DNA of 64,000 nucleotides from the NCBI GenBank assembly GCA_028713975.1, contig JAQTNE010000001.1, positions 1 through 64,000 of the forward strand, in the 5' to 3' direction. This DNA comes from Sulfuricella sp. Lineage in GTDB: Bacteria; Pseudomonadota; Gammaproteobacteria; Burkholderiales; Sulfuricellaceae. A model generated the notes under the pieces. The model was not told where the DNA came from. It saw only the letters and a list, made by a program, of their open reading frames with translations, and searched no databases. Each line of letters starts with the position of its first letter. The first letter of the stretch is position 1. Of this stretch, positions 31,081 through 48,366 are shown one piece after another. The translations under genes were made by a program, and so were the position numbers.

Positions 31081-31926
31081 ATGATTTCCCTCTACGCCCG
31101 CAGACGGCTGATTAACGGCTTCAACCTGAGTGTTTCACTGCTCACTATGGTGTTCGGCCTGTTCTGGCTCGGCTGGATACTCTGGACGCTGGTCGCACTG
31201 GGATTTCAGGGCTTGAATCTTTCCCTGTTCACCCAGATGACGCCGCCGCCGGGTAGCAAGGGCGGCCTGCTCAACGCCATTGCCGGCAGCTTTTTCATGA
31301 CCATGACGGCTGCTCTGGTCGGCACGCCGATCGGCATTCTCGCCGGCACCTATCTGGCCGAATTCGGCCAGAAGGGCTGGCTCGCGCCAACCACGCGCTT
31401 CATCAACGACATCCTGCTGTCGGCACCGTCGATCGTGATCGGCCTGTTCGTCTATGAAGTTTACGTCATAAGCATCGGCCACTTCTCCGGCTGGGCGGGC
31501 TCGTTTGCGCTGGCCCTGATCGTCATCCCGGTGGTGGTGCGCACCACCGAGAACATGCTGCGGCTGGTGCCGAACAGCTTGCGCGAGGCCGCCGCCGCAC
31601 TCGGTGCGCCGCAGTGGAAAGTCATCATGCTGGTTACGCTGCGCGCATCCACGACCGGGATATTGACCGGCATTCTGCTGGCGGTGGCGCGCATCAGCGG
31701 AGAAACCGCGCCCTTGCTGTTCACCGCCCTGAACAACCAGTTCTGGAGCAGCAACATGAACCAGCCGATGGCCAACCTGCCGGTGGTGATTTTCCAGTTT
31801 GCCATGAGCCCTTATGAAGACTGGCAGAAACTGGCTTGGGCCGGCGCCTTGCTGATCACCTTCGCGGTGCTGACTCTGAATATCCTGGCACGCGCATTTT
31901 TCCGCCAAAAAAGTCTATCGCACTGA
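31081..31926 (+). CDS. pstA: phosphate ABC transporter permease PstA
   Basis: [24 protein letters not shown]. Confidence 0.96.
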   Translation: MISLYARRRLINGFNLSVSLLTMVFGLFWLGWILWTLVALGFQGLNLSLFTQMTPPPGSKGGLLNAIAGSFFMTMTAALVGTPIGILAGTYLAEFGQKGWLAPTTRFINDILLSAPSIVIGLFVYEVYVISIGHFSGWAGSFALALIVIPVVVRTTENMLRLVPNSLREAAAALGAPQWKVIMLVTLRASTTGILTGILLAVARISGETAPLLFTALNNQFWSSNMNQPMANLPVVIFQFAMSPYEDWQKLAWAGALLITFAVLTLNILARAFFRQKSLSH

Positions 31927-31948
31927 ACTCGCCTAACGGAATAAAACA

Positions 31949-32722
31949 ATGAGCCAGACTGTCATCGCCAATCCGAAAATTGTCCTCAAGGACCTGAATT
32001 TTCATTACGGCAGTTACCACGCCCTGAAATCCGTCAATCTCAGTATTCCGGAAAAGAAAGTCACGGCCTTCATCGGCCCGTCAGGCTGCGGCAAGTCTAC
32101 CCTGCTACGTACCTTCAACCGCATGTACGAGCTTTACCCGAAACAGAAGGCCACGGGAGAAATCATCCTGGACGGGGAGAACATCCTCGATGCAAAACAG
32201 GATATGAACAAGCTGCGCGCCAAGGTGGGCATGGTGTTCCAGAAGCCCACGCCGTTCCCGATGTCGATCTATGACAACATCGCCTTCGGCGTGAAACTGT
32301 ATGAGAACCTGAACCGGCACGAGATGGCAGACCGCATCGAATGGGCGTTGCGCAAGGCGGCGCTATGGGAAGAAGCAAAAAACAAGCTGAAGCAAAGCGG
32401 CAACAGCCTGTCCGGCGGCCAGCAGCAGCGCCTGTGCATCGCCCGCGCCATTGCCGTAAAACCCGAAGTGGTGCTGCTGGACGAGCCGGCCTCGGCGCTC
32501 GACCCGATTTCCACCGCGCACATCGAGGAACTGATCCATGAACTGAAAATGGATTACACCATCATCATCGTCACCCACAACATGCAACAGGCGGCCCGCG
32601 TATCCGACTATACCGCCTACATGTACCTGGGCGAACTGATCGAGTTTGGCAACACCGACGCGATTTTCACCACGCCGAAGAAGAAGGCGACGGAAGATTA
32701 CATCACCGGAAAATTTGGGTAA
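31949..32722 (+). CDS. pstB: phosphate ABC transporter ATP-binding protein
   Basis: [52 protein letters not shown]. Confidence 0.97.
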   Translation: MSQTVIANPKIVLKDLNFHYGSYHALKSVNLSIPEKKVTAFIGPSGCGKSTLLRTFNRMYELYPKQKATGEIILDGENILDAKQDMNKLRAKVGMVFQKPTPFPMSIYDNIAFGVKLYENLNRHEMADRIEWALRKAALWEEAKNKLKQSGNSLSGGQQQRLCIARAIAVKPEVVLLDEPASALDPISTAHIEELIHELKMDYTIIIVTHNMQQAARVSDYTAYMYLGELIEFGNTDAIFTTPKKKATEDYITGKFG

Positions 32723-32751
32723 GGTTGTCCACCGAAGAAATCCAAAAATTA

Positions 32752-32772
32752 TTAACGCAAAGACGCGAAGAC
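32752..32772. repeat. degenerate half-copy of the CGCAGAGA-type repeat
   Basis: attaacgcaaagacgcgaaga. Confidence 0.4.
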
Positions 32773-32803
32773 CTTACTCTCTCATAGCGAATATTCTTCT
32801 GAT

Positions 32804-34165
32804 CTATCCTGCCGTCTGACGCACCGCTTCGGCAATCGCCTCAGCCCAGTGTTTGACATCCTTGGCCGACTTACCTTCCACCATCACCCGCAATACCGGT
32901 TCTGTCCCCGATGCACGCAACAGCACCCGACCGGTGCCGTTCAGCGCGAGTTCCGCTTCGGCCTGCTTCGCCAGGACGGTGACGTCCTCGCGACAATCGA
33001 ACCCCTTGGCCACCGGCACATTGATCAGCACCTGGGGGTACAACGTCAGGTCTTTGGTGAAGCCACTCAGGGTGCTCTTGGTCTCACGTAGCGCCAGCAA
33101 CACTTGCAGCGCCGAAACGATGCCGTCGCCAGTGCTGTGCCGGTCGAGGCAGAGAATATGGCCGGAGCCTTCGCCGCCCAGTTGCCAGCCGCGCTCGCCC
33201 AGCATCTCCATGACGTAACGGTCGCCTACCTTGGAACGGGCGAATGGAATCTTCAGTTTATCCAGGGCATGTTCCATGCCGAGGTTGGTCATCTGCGTGC
33301 CCACCACGCCGCCCTTGAGCAGGCCGTGCTGGTGGCGATACTTGGCAATCACATAGAGCAACTGGTCGCCGTCGAACAGCTCGCCGGAGCCGTCCACCAT
33401 GACAAGGCGGTCGCCGTCGCCATCCAGGGCAATACCGAGGTCGGCCTGGTGCTGCTTCACCGCCTCCTGTAGTGCGCGCGGACTGGTGGCACCGCATTCG
33501 TGATTGATGTTGAGGCCATCCGGCTGGTTGCCGATGGCGATCACCTCGGCGCCAAGCTCGTGGAACACCGGCGGCGCGACATGGTAGGTGGCGCCGTGGG
33601 CGCAGTCCACCACGATCTTCATGCCGCGCAGGTCGAGCTCGCTGGGGAAGGTGCTCTTGCAGAATTCGATGTAGCGCCCGGCCGCATCGTTGATGCGGCG
33701 CGCCTTGCCCAGCCGCGCCGAAGGCATGGTCTGCATCGGGTCGTCCAGTGCTTTCTCGATAGCACGCTCAATTCCATCGGGCAGCTTGGTGCCGGATGCC
33801 GAAAAGAACTTGATACCGTTATCCTCGAACGGATTGTGCGAGGCACTGATGACGATCCCCGCCTGAGCGCGCAAGGCGCGGGTCAGATAAGCCACTGCCG
33901 GCGTCGGCATCGGCCCGAGCAGCAGCACGTCCACCCCGGCAGCGGAAAGCCCGGCCTGTAGCGCAGATTCCAGCATGTAGCCGGAGATGCGGGTGTCCTT
34001 GCCGATCACCACCGCCGGATGTTCGCCCTGGGGCAGACGCTTCTCTGAAGCGGCCAGTACCCTGCCCGCGGCGTAACCAAGGCGCATCACAAAATCAGGT
34101 GTAATCGGCGCTTCGCCGACCTTGCCGCGCACCCCGTCGGTGCCGAAATATTTCCTGGTCATCAC
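32804..34165 (-). CDS. glmM: phosphoglucosamine mutase
   Basis: [46 protein letters not shown]. Confidence 0.97.
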   Translation of the reverse strand: MMTRKYFGTDGVRGKVGEAPITPDFVMRLGYAAGRVLAASEKRLPQGEHPAVVIGKDTRISGYMLESALQAGLSAAGVDVLLLGPMPTPAVAYLTRALRAQAGIVISASHNPFEDNGIKFFSASGTKLPDGIERAIEKALDDPMQTMPSARLGKARRINDAAGRYIEFCKSTFPSELDLRGMKIVVDCAHGATYHVAPPVFHELGAEVIAIGNQPDGLNINHECGATSPRALQEAVKQHQADLGIALDGDGDRLVMVDGSGELFDGDQLLYVIAKYRHQHGLLKGGVVGTQMTNLGMEHALDKLKIPFARSKVGDRYVMEMLGERGWQLGGEGSGHILCLDRHSTGDGIVSALQVLLALRETKSTLSGFTKDLTLYPQVLINVPVAKGFDCREDVTVLAKQAEAELALNGTGRVLLRASGTEPVLRVMVEGKSAKDVKHWAEAIAEAVRQTAG

Positions 34166-34989
34166 TTCCCCTGATCTTCAATAGCATTAACGATTTGCAA
34201 GGCTTCCCTGGTGGCCTTCACATCGTGAACCCGGATAATTCTAGCACCCTTCATCGCCGCAATCACTGCCGCTGCGACACTGGGAATCAGTCTTTCGTTT
34301 ATGTCCAGGCCGGTGATCTGGCCCAGCATGGATTTGCGCGACAGGCCGGCCAGCACCGGTACGCCCAGCCCGGCGAACTGATCTAAATGGTGCAACAGGG
34401 TCACATTGTGTTGCAGTAGCTTGCCGAAGCCGAAGCCGGGATCGACCACCAGCCGTTCGCGGGCGATTCCAGCAGCTTGCGCCGCCGCCATTCGCGCTTG
34501 CAGGAACGCCATGACCTCCGCCACAACATCCTCATAATGGGGATCATGCTGCATGGTCTGCGACGTACCCTGCCGGTGCATCAGGCACACCGCCACATTC
34601 GAGTCGGCCACGGTCTCGAGTGCGCCCTCGCCCTGCAACGCGCCAATGTCATTGATCATGGCCGCACCCGCCGCAATCGCTTCGCGCATCACCCTGGTTT
34701 TGCAGGTATCCACCGACACCGGCACGTTCCTGCCGCTCAGCGCCTCGACCACCGGCAACACCCGCCGCAATTCCTCCTCGACACTCACGGGTAGCGCGCC
34801 GGGGCGCGACGACTCGCCGCCGATGTCGAGCACGTCAGCGCCTTGATCAAGCAGGCGCAGGGCATGCTCGATACCGGCAGCAGGCGAGCCGCGTTGGCCG
34901 CCATCGGAAAACGAATCGGGAGTGATGTTGACGATGCCCATGATGAGCGGGCGATGAAGGGAAAACTGGAAGGGGCCGCAGTGAAACAT
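34162..34989 (-). CDS. folP: dihydropteroate synthase
   Basis: [30 protein letters not shown]. Confidence 0.97.
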   Translation of the reverse strand: MFHCGPFQFSLHRPLIMGIVNITPDSFSDGGQRGSPAAGIEHALRLLDQGADVLDIGGESSRPGALPVSVEEELRRVLPVVEALSGRNVPVSVDTCKTRVMREAIAAGAAMINDIGALQGEGALETVADSNVAVCLMHRQGTSQTMQHDPHYEDVVAEVMAFLQARMAAAQAAGIARERLVVDPGFGFGKLLQHNVTLLHHLDQFAGLGVPVLAGLSRKSMLGQITGLDINERLIPSVAAAVIAAMKGARIIRVHDVKATREALQIVNAIEDQGK

Positions 34990-34995
34990 ATAAAA

Positions 34996-35054
34996 AGAGG
35001 CTAGAGGCTAGGAACCCCGCAATTTCTAGTCCCTAGCCTAGCCCCTAGTCTCTC
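34996..35054. repeat. inverted repeat with 7-nt periodic arms (GAGGCTA type), second copy
   Basis: agaggctagaggctagg ... ctagtccctagcctagcccctagtctctc. Confidence 0.75.
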
Positions 35055-35059
35055 TTAAG

Positions 35060-36952
<1,893 letters not shown>

Positions 36953-37067
36953 AATTTCTCCTCACGCCTGCATATGCAGACAAATTCTAAACCCTTTATC
37001 CGGCTCGTGCAGCTCTTTCACAAGTATCCGCTTTGCAGATTACCTGTTTAAACCTGGAAAAAATTAT

Positions 37068-37216
37068 TGAACCGCAGAGGACGCAGAGGACGCGAAGGAA
37101 TTCAAATGCTTACACGTCATCATTGCTCCTGCGGGATGGCCTTTGGCGTAAGTCCATAAGCCCTTGTTTTTCCTCTGCGTCCTTCGCGTCCCTTGTGCCC
37201 TCTGGGTATCTGCGGT
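37068..37216. repeat. long-spaced inverted repeat with periodic CGCAGAGGA arms
   Basis: attgaaccgcagaggacgcagaggacgcgaagg ... cctctgcgtccttcgcgtccc...tctgcggtg. Confidence 0.75.
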
Positions 37217-37228
37217 GAATTGCCATTT

Positions 37229-37846
37229 TCAGGTCAAACCAATCCCAAGCAGATAGGTCTCGTTGGTTCGACCGCGCGATGCTTTCGGCTTGCGCGTCGC
37301 TACCTGCTTGAAATGTCCGCGCATGGCACGGATATATTCATCGAAACCGTCGCCCTGAAATACTTTGACCAGGAAACTGCCGCCCGGTTTCAAATATTGC
37401 ACGGCGAATTCCAGTGCCAGCTCGGCCAGGTGCATCGCGCGCGCCTGATCGGCCAGGGCAATGCCACTTATATTGGGGGCCATGTCGGAAATCACAAGGT
37501 CCACCGGGTGACCGCCCAGCGCCTCGACCAGTTCAACTAGCACGGCTTCCTCGCGGAAATCGCCCTGGATAAAGGTCACGCCCGCCAGCGGCGTCATTTC
37601 CAGCAGGTCGAGCGCCACCACCTTGCCATTGCCTGCCAGCTTCTTGGCCGCCACCTGCGACCACCCGCCTGGCGCCGCGCCCAGATCCACCACCCGCATG
37701 CCGGGCTTGAGCAGGTGGTCGCGCTCGATGATTTCCAGCAGCTTGTACGAAGCGCGCGAACGATAGCCCTCCAGCTTCGCCCGCTGAACATAGGGGTCAT
37801 TAACATGCTCGCTCATCCATGCCTTGCTGGTTTTAGTGGGCTTCAT
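37229..37846 (-). CDS. rlmE: 23S rRNA (uridine2552-2'-O)-methyltransferase
   Basis: [38 protein letters not shown]. Confidence 0.96.
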   Translation of the reverse strand: MKPTKTSKAWMSEHVNDPYVQRAKLEGYRSRASYKLLEIIERDHLLKPGMRVVDLGAAPGGWSQVAAKKLAGNGKVVALDLLEMTPLAGVTFIQGDFREEAVLVELVEALGGHPVDLVISDMAPNISGIALADQARAMHLAELALEFAVQYLKPGGSFLVKVFQGDGFDEYIRAMRGHFKQVATRKPKASRGRTNETYLLGIGLT

Positions 37847-37893
37847 CGGGTAAACTGCGAGCCTTCTTCCAAAGACGTTTCAAGGGTGTCATT

Positions 37894-38187
37894 ATGTTAT
37901 CGCTCACTTCGGCGCAAAAAAGTTTTCTGCGCGCCCAGGCCCATAGCCTGAATCCCGTGGTGACCATCGGGGATGCCGGTCTCACCGAAGCCGTCATGAA
38001 AGAAGTGGAACGCAGCCTGGCCAGCCATGAACTGATCAAGGTCAAATCGCACAGCCGCGACAAGGCTGCGCGTGAAAATCAGTTGAAGGAAATCTGCGAA
38101 ACACTGCACGCCGCACCGGTTCAGCATATCGGAAAAATTCTGATCGTCTACAGACCTGCGGAAAAACCCGTACTCGTACTGCCCTAA
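37894..38187 (+). CDS. yhbY: YhbY family ribosome assembly RNA-binding protein
   Basis: LRAQAHSLNPVVTIGDAGLTEAVMKEVERSLASHELIKVK. Confidence 0.93.
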   Translation: MLSLTSAQKSFLRAQAHSLNPVVTIGDAGLTEAVMKEVERSLASHELIKVKSHSRDKAARENQLKEICETLHAAPVQHIGKILIVYRPAEKPVLVLP

Positions 38188-38639
38188 CCCCGGCGCGGCG
38201 CCAGCACCAAGACCAGGCCGAGCAGGCTTTCAAACAGGTAAACAATGCTGGAGATGCCATGCCAACGGGCGAAACGATCGTGGAACAGGCTTTCCATCAC
38301 CTCCTTCGGCAGCGCCTGTTCCTTCAAGCCTGCCAGTACCGGCTGGATACCGAAATGCCCGGCAACGGTGAACAGCAGCATCAGCAGCACCGCCCAGAAA
38401 AACCCCTGCTTCAAAGCCGAACCGCCAAATACCGCCAGGCGGTGAATCAACAGGTAAGAACCGCAGGCCATGCCGACATAGGCGGTCCAGGTAAACATCC
38501 TGCCGGCCAGCATACCGGCCAGTCCCTTGTCGTCAAGCGAAGCAAACAGCATCGGCGCCGCCAGGTAACCGATTGCCCACAGGCCACCCACCCACAGGGT
38601 GATGGCGAAGAAAGAAAGCTTGTCGGCGAAGCGATTCAT
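38184..38639 (-). CDS. DUF4149-like membrane protein
   Basis: Hydrophobic 151 aa; LWVGGLWAIGYLAAPMLFASL, FHDRFARWHGISSIVYL. Confidence 0.8.
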   Translation of the reverse strand: MNRFADKLSFFAITLWVGGLWAIGYLAAPMLFASLDDKGLAGMLAGRMFTWTAYVGMACGSYLLIHRLAVFGGSALKQGFFWAVLLMLLFTVAGHFGIQPVLAGLKEQALPKEVMESLFHDRFARWHGISSIVYLFESLLGLVLVLAPRRG

Positions 38640-39115
38640 TAAATGTATTTCACGTCCAGCACTTCGTACTCACGCACTCCGCCCGGCGCCTGTACCTCGG
38701 CGACATCTCCGGCATATTTTCCGATCAGCGCGCGCGCGATCGGCGAACTGATGGAAATCTTGCCCTGCTTGATGTCAGCCTCATCGTCGCCGACGATCTG
38801 GTAGGTCACTTTGTCTTCGCTCTCGAGATCTTCCAGTTCGACGGTTGCACCGAATACGCAACGGCCTTCGGCATCAAGCAGCTTGGGGTCGATGATCTGG
38901 CCGTTGGACAGCTTGAACTCGACCTCGGCAATACGTCCTTCGACGAAGCTCTGGCGCTCCTTGGCTGCATCGTATTCGGCGTTTTCAGATAAGTCGCCGT
39001 GCGAGCGCGCCTCGGCGATGGCCGCAATCACGTTGGGACGCTCGACGGTTTTCAACTGGTGTAACTCGGCGCGCAGCCGTTCCGCACCGATGACCGTCAA
39101 TGGAACCTTGTTCAT
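38639..39115 (-). CDS. greA: transcription elongation factor GreA
   Basis: [34 protein letters not shown]. Confidence 0.97.
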   Translation of the reverse strand: MNKVPLTVIGAERLRAELHQLKTVERPNVIAAIAEARSHGDLSENAEYDAAKERQSFVEGRIAEVEFKLSNGQIIDPKLLDAEGRCVFGATVELEDLESEDKVTYQIVGDDEADIKQGKISISSPIARALIGKYAGDVAEVQAPGGVREYEVLDVKYI

Positions 39116-39158
39116 TCCTCTCTCCTAAATTCCTGGGTTGCTGCTTTACGGTGCATAT

Positions 39159-42362
<3,204 letters not shown>

Positions 42363-42368
42363 TTTGCA

Positions 42369-42443
42369 TTAACCGCAGAGGCGCAGAGACGCGGAGGGTT
42401 TCGAGCATTTCATCTCTGCGCCTCTGCGTCTCTGCGGTTCAAA
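42369..42443. repeat. inverted repeat with periodic CGCAGAGA arms
   Basis: ttaaccgcagaggcgcagagacgcggagg ... ctctgcgcctctgcgtctctgcggttcaaa. Confidence 0.8.
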
Positions 42444-43577
42444 TCAAAGTTTATGTTGCTCCATCAATTTGATGAAACGATCGAACAAGTAGTCCACATC
42501 GTGCGGCCCCGGGCTCGCCTCGGGGTGGCCCTGGAAGCTGAAAGCCGGTGCGTCGGTGCGGGAAATTCCCTGGTTGCTGCCGTCGAACAGCGACTTGTGG
42601 GTCACGCGCAGATTGGCCGGCAGCGTCGTTTCGTCAATCGCAAAACCGTGGTTCTGGCTGGTGATCATGACGCGTCCGGTATCGATATCCTGCACCGGGT
42701 GGTTGGCGCCGTGGTGGCCGAATTTCATCTTGCGCGTTTTCGCACCGCTGGCCAGCGCCAGCAATTGGTGGCCGAGGCAGATGCCGTAGACCGGAATGCC
42801 GGCCTGCAAAATCGTCTGGATCGCCGTGATCGCGTAATCGCACGGCTCGGGGTCGCCCGGGCCATTGGACAGGAACACGCCGTCCGGCTTGAGCTTGAAC
42901 GCCTCCTCGGCGGAGGCTTGGGCGGGCAGCACCGTCACCTTGCAACCGCGCTCGGCCAGCATGCGCAGGATGTTGCGCTTGATCCCATAATCGTAAGCAA
43001 CCACGTGGAAGCGAGGCTCAATCTGGGTCTTGAAGCCGTCGGCCAGATTCCACTCGCCCTCCTGCCAGACATAAGGTTTCTCGCAGCTGACTACTTTGGC
43101 CAGATCCATGCCGGCCAAGCCGGGGAAGCCGCGCGCCAGCTCAAGCGCCTTGGCTTCGTCGATCTCGCCCGCCATCAGGCAGCCGTTTTGCGCGCCTTTT
43201 TCGCGGAGCAGACGGGTCAGCTTGCGGGTGTCGATGTCGGCGATAGCGACGACGTTGCAGCGCTTAAGGTAAGTGCTCAAGTCCTCGCCGTTGCGCCAGT
43301 TACTGGATTGAATCGGCAAGTCGCGAATCACCAGGCCACTGGCGTAAACCTGGGCGGATTCCTCGTCTTCGGCATTGGTGCCGGTGTTGCCGATGTGCGG
43401 GTAGGTCAGGGTGACAATCTGGCGGCAATAGGAAGGGTCGGTGAGAATTTCCTGATACCCGGTCATTGCCGTATTGAAGACTACCTCGCCGACAGAATGA
43501 CCAGAAGCCCCAATAGAAATGCCGCGAAACACTGTCCCATCTGCAAGCGCGAGAATGGCGGTCTGGTGGTGCGGCAC
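42444..43577 (-). CDS. carA: carbamoyl phosphate synthase small subunit
   Basis: [32 protein letters not shown]. Confidence 0.97.
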   Translation of the reverse strand: MPHHQTAILALADGTVFRGISIGASGHSVGEVVFNTAMTGYQEILTDPSYCRQIVTLTYPHIGNTGTNAEDEESAQVYASGLVIRDLPIQSSNWRNGEDLSTYLKRCNVVAIADIDTRKLTRLLREKGAQNGCLMAGEIDEAKALELARGFPGLAGMDLAKVVSCEKPYVWQEGEWNLADGFKTQIEPRFHVVAYDYGIKRNILRMLAERGCKVTVLPAQASAEEAFKLKPDGVFLSNGPGDPEPCDYAITAIQTILQAGIPVYGICLGHQLLALASGAKTRKMKFGHHGANHPVQDIDTGRVMITSQNHGFAIDETTLPANLRVTHKSLFDGSNQGISRTDAPAFSFQGHPEASPGPHDVDYLFDRFIKLMEQHKL

Positions 43578-43699
43578 AAAAACTCCTTGGATTAACAGCG
43601 GATATGCAAAGCGGGGAGGATTGACACCCGCCCCGCTCTTCTAACTGCCGGAATTATACCGGATTACGGCAGCACTATCAACGCAGACCTTCGCGATGA

Positions 43700-44665
<966 letters not shown>

Positions 44666-44716
44666 TGTTGTTATCCAAACTCATGAACCGCCGTTGCAAA
44701 CAACAACCGGCCTGCT

Positions 44717-45190
44717 TCACAGGCCGATCTTGTCCATCATCTTCCCGAAAAATCCTTTTTCCTCTTCCGCCGGCGCCGCATTCTGTGCCGACGGCTCCGA
44801 AATTTTTGCCGGAACGCCTGCTGCGGCGCCCTTGTCCGCTTCCGCCGCCGACTCGGGCGTGACCGCCACCACATCACCCTGGGCGCGGCGCAACACATCC
44901 TGCTCGAAGAACAACGCTATTTTGCGCTCTTCCGTCAATTTGCCGGCTTTCTGAAAACGGTAAACATAATCCCAGCGATCGGCATGGAAAGAATCGGCAA
45001 TCAGCGGGGTGCCCATGATGAAACGCACCTGGGATTTGGTCATGCCGGGCTTGAGCTTTGCCACCATGTCCTGGGTGATGACATTTCCCTGCTGAATATC
45101 GATTTTGTAGGGTGAAATTTTGTCGGTCACAGAGCAAGCGGCGAGCAGCAGAATGGATACGGCAAAAAATGATCGCAGAACGGATTTCAT
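44717..45190 (-). CDS. bamE: outer membrane assembly lipoprotein BamE/SmpA
   Basis: Lipoprotein signal VSILLLAACS; MVAKLKPGMTKSQVRFIMGTPLIADSFHADRWDYVYRF. Confidence 0.95.
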   Translation of the reverse strand: MKSVLRSFFAVSILLLAACSVTDKISPYKIDIQQGNVITQDMVAKLKPGMTKSQVRFIMGTPLIADSFHADRWDYVYRFQKAGKLTEERKIALFFEQDVLRRAQGDVVAVTPESAAEADKGAAAGVPAKISEPSAQNAAPAEEEKGFFGKMMDKIGL

Positions 45191-45302
45191 AAAAATCCCG
45201 GCAGAAAACAATAAAGTGGCCGCATTATAACACCCCATGAAGCGCTGGAAAGTGCCGGCTAAACATTATATGATTGCCTCATTGAAACATTCGGATTGAC
45301 CC

Positions 45303-45728
45303 ATGAGCGACTCCCAGGATCTGAAAAATGCCGGACTCAAGGCCACTACCCCGCGACTGAAGATCCTGAACCTGTTTGAAACCAGCGACGTGCGCCACCT
45401 CACCGCCGAGGATGTATACAAAATTTTGCTGGCGGACGACGAAGACGTCGGCCTGGCCACAGTATATCGGGTGCTGACCCAGTTCGAAGCGGCAGGGCTG
45501 TTGATCCGCCACCATTTTGAAGGCGACAAGGCCATCTTTGAACTCAACCAGGGCCACCATCATGACCACCTGGTCTGCCTGCAATGCGGCAAGGTGGAAG
45601 AATTTTACGACCCGGACATCGAGAAAAAACAAGATAAAATCGCCAGGGAGCGCGGGTTTATCATCCACGACCACTCGCTGTACCTGTTTGCCGATTGCGC
45701 CAAGACAAACTGCCCGAACAAGACCTGA
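45303..45728 (+). CDS. fur: ferric uptake regulator
   Basis: [37 protein letters not shown]. Confidence 0.96.
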   Translation: MSDSQDLKNAGLKATTPRLKILNLFETSDVRHLTAEDVYKILLADDEDVGLATVYRVLTQFEAAGLLIRHHFEGDKAIFELNQGHHHDHLVCLQCGKVEEFYDPDIEKKQDKIARERGFIIHDHSLYLFADCAKTNCPNKT

Positions 45729-45806
45729 ACGTAGAAAATTTGTAGCAAAGCCCTTCGCCACGCAACCAGGCTGAAGGCTCCGAAAAACAGTTCCTGAGGC
45801 CCCGCC

Positions 45807-46400
45807 GTGTCACCCACCGCAACCCCAGCCTTGCAATTTCCCGCCGAAGGCGCAATCCCCGGTAACAAAGGCATTTGGGCCGGCATCCTGAGCGAGATGA
45901 CCGAGTTTGCGCTATTGTTCGGCGTATATTTCATCGCTAGGGCGCACTTCCCGCAGGAATTCAGGGATGGCCCGCTGCGGCTGAGTCTGTTTGCCGGCAC
46001 GTTCAATACGGTACTAATGATCTCGGGCAGCTATTTCGTCGCCAACGCGGTGCTTGCGATCCGGCAGAACCGGCAACAGGCCAGCATCCGCTGGCTGCTT
46101 CTGGTGCTGATTGCGGCGTGCGGCTATCTGGTTACCAAATTTTTCGAGTTCCGCTGGAACGTCAGTCAGGGCGTCACCGGCGGCACAGGGATTTTTTTCG
46201 CGGTTTATTACTACCTGACCTTCACCCATATCGTGCATGTCGTCTGGGGAATCACGGGACTGCTGTGGGTGATCGTGCGTACCCACACCGGTGCCTACTC
46301 ACCGCAAAACCATGAAGGCATGGAGGCGTTCGCCTCTTACTGGCATGCCACCGATCTGGTGTGGCTGATCATATTTCCGCTGCTTTACCTGTTGCGCTGA
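45807..46400 (+). CDS. cytochrome c oxidase subunit III family protein (NorE-like), GTG start
   Basis: Multi-TM heme-copper oxidase III fold; ILSEMTEFALLFGVYF, EGMEAFASYWHATDLVWLIIFPLLYLLR. Confidence 0.85.
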   Translation: MSPTATPALQFPAEGAIPGNKGIWAGILSEMTEFALLFGVYFIARAHFPQEFRDGPLRLSLFAGTFNTVLMISGSYFVANAVLAIRQNRQQASIRWLLLVLIAACGYLVTKFFEFRWNVSQGVTGGTGIFFAVYYYLTFTHIVHVVWGITGLLWVIVRTHTGAYSPQNHEGMEAFASYWHATDLVWLIIFPLLYLLR

Positions 46401-46410
46401 TGGACGGCGA

Positions 46411-46698
46411 ATGATGACACACCAAAGACTTATCAACCTGCTCTGGCTGTTGTTACTGGCATTGACACTGGGCGGTGCCTTGATCGGGGAAACCGCCGAA
46501 CCGAGCCTCACCGTTACGCTGGTCATCGTGCTTACCATGGCCTTCAAGGGCCGGATGGTCATCGATCATTTCATGGAGCTGAAAACAGCGAACCGCACCC
46601 TGCGCAACCTGATGCGTGCCTATTTTTACGTGGTGCCGCTGGTGGTGGTACTCACCTCCCTGTTCGGCGACTGGCTGGCCAGACTGACCACGCTGTAA
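46411..46698 (+). CDS. cytochrome c oxidase subunit IV-like small membrane protein (NorF-like)
   Basis: MTLVIVLTMAFKGRMVIDHFMELKTANRTLRNLMRAYF-like sequence following NorE-like gene. Confidence 0.75.
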   Translation: MMTHQRLINLLWLLLLALTLGGALIGETAEPSLTVTLVIVLTMAFKGRMVIDHFMELKTANRTLRNLMRAYFYVVPLVVVLTSLFGDWLARLTTL

Positions 46699-46710
46699 GC
46701 AGTACGAGGG

Positions 46711-48363
46711 CTAAATTCCCAGCATCTCCGCCGCGTGCTTGCGGGTGGTATCGGTCACTTCCACCCCGCCCAGCATGCGGGCAACCTCTTCAATGCGTAG
46801 CACCCGATCCAGCATCTGGATGCGGCTGACCACACTGCCGTCGCGGCTCTCCTTGCTGACCTGCCAGTGATGATTGCCTTGCGCCGCCACCTGCGGCAGG
46901 TGGGTGACACACAGCACTTGGCGCTCGGCGCCCAGCTTTTTCAATAACTGCCCGACAATTTCCGCCACGCCGCCGCCGATACCAACGTCCACTTCATCGA
47001 AGATCAGGGTCGGCACCAGCGACACCTTGCTGGTGATCACCTGTATCGCCAGACTGATGCGCGACAATTCGCCACCGGAGGCCACCTTGGCCAGCGGTCT
47101 GGCCGGCAGTCCGCTATGCGCGCTGACCAGAAACTCGATTTCTTCGAGACCGTGCGAACTGCCATCACAGGCCGCCAGCGCAATCTCGAAACGTCCGTCC
47201 GCCATGGACAGAGATTGCATTGCGGCACTGACTTTTTCGCCCAGTTCCTGCGCCGCAGTCTGTCTGGCCGCGCTCAATTTTCCGGCCAGATCGAGATAAT
47301 GCGATTGCGCCGTCGCTTCGTGCCGGGTTTCGTCGCCGCCCGCGCCGAAGCTGCCCAATTCGTTCAAACGCGCGGTTTTTTCCGCCAGCAGTTCGGGCAA
47401 TTGCTCCGGACTGACGCGGTATTTGCGCGCCGTGTCGTGAATTATCCCCAATCGCTGCTCGCACTGGGCAAGCCGCTCCGGGTCGAGATCCAGGCGTTGC
47501 AGATAATGCCGCAGGCTGTAGGCCGCTTCGCTTAGCTGCACACCCGCTGGCTCCAGCAGATCCAGCACTTCCCTGAGCCCGGCATCGTATTCGACCAGAT
47601 TATTGAGGCGGGCAATCACGCTGTTGGCTTGCGCCAGACAGGCCATGTCACCTTCGGATATCACTTCAAGCCCGAACTGCGCACCTTCCATCAGGCTGGC
47701 CGCGTTGGACAAGCGGCCATGCTCGGCCTGCAATTCATCCCATTCCAGGGCGGCGAAAGCCAGCGTAGCCAGTTCTTTTACCTGCCATTCGAGCCGCTCC
47801 ATTTCCTCGGCATAAACGGCGGCATTTTTTTCCCGCTCCAGCCGCGCCCGCCTGAGCGCTTGCCACTCGCGCCAGGCTGCCGCCGTTTCCTTTACCTGAC
47901 GCCCCTGGCCGGCATAGGCATCAAGCAGTTCGCGCTGGGCCGCCGTCTTGAGCATGGACTGATGGGCATGCTGGCCGTGAATATCCACCAGAAACTCGCC
48001 CGCCTCGCGCAATTGCTGGAGGGTGGCAGAGCGACCGTTGATGAAGCCGCGCGAGCGTCCGCCGGCATCCACCACGCGGCGCATCAGGCAGACACCGGGA
48101 TCGCCGCCAAGGTCGTTCTGATCCAGCCAGGATTCAAGCTGGGGCAGAGCGCGGCTATCGAACTCGGCCTCGATTTCGGCACGCGCCGCATTGGCGCGAA
48201 CCACGCCTGCATCGGCGCGCTCGCCCAGCACCAGAGACAGGGCGTCGATCAGGATCGACTTGCCTGCCCCGGTCTCGCCGGTCAGCACGGTAAAGCCAGG
48301 CTGGAACTCAAGTTCGAGGTGATCGACGATAACGAAGTCGCGAATGTTTAAATGTTGCAACAT
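46711..48363 (-). CDS. recN: DNA repair protein RecN
   Basis: MLQHLNIRDFVIVDHLELEFQPGFTVLTGETGAGKSILIDALSL. Confidence 0.97.
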   Translation of the reverse strand: MLQHLNIRDFVIVDHLELEFQPGFTVLTGETGAGKSILIDALSLVLGERADAGVVRANAARAEIEAEFDSRALPQLESWLDQNDLGGDPGVCLMRRVVDAGGRSRGFINGRSATLQQLREAGEFLVDIHGQHAHQSMLKTAAQRELLDAYAGQGRQVKETAAAWREWQALRRARLEREKNAAVYAEEMERLEWQVKELATLAFAALEWDELQAEHGRLSNAASLMEGAQFGLEVISEGDMACLAQANSVIARLNNLVEYDAGLREVLDLLEPAGVQLSEAAYSLRHYLQRLDLDPERLAQCEQRLGIIHDTARKYRVSPEQLPELLAEKTARLNELGSFGAGGDETRHEATAQSHYLDLAGKLSAARQTAAQELGEKVSAAMQSLSMADGRFEIALAACDGSSHGLEEIEFLVSAHSGLPARPLAKVASGGELSRISLAIQVITSKVSLVPTLIFDEVDVGIGGGVAEIVGQLLKKLGAERQVLCVTHLPQVAAQGNHHWQVSKESRDGSVVSRIQMLDRVLRIEEVARMLGGVEVTDTTRKHAAEMLGI

Positions 48364-48366
48364 CTT

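Noticed and set aside
37878-37884. sigma-32 -35 (CTTGAAA on minus strand) upstream of rlmE
   Set aside because: No CCCCAT-like -10 at the right spacing
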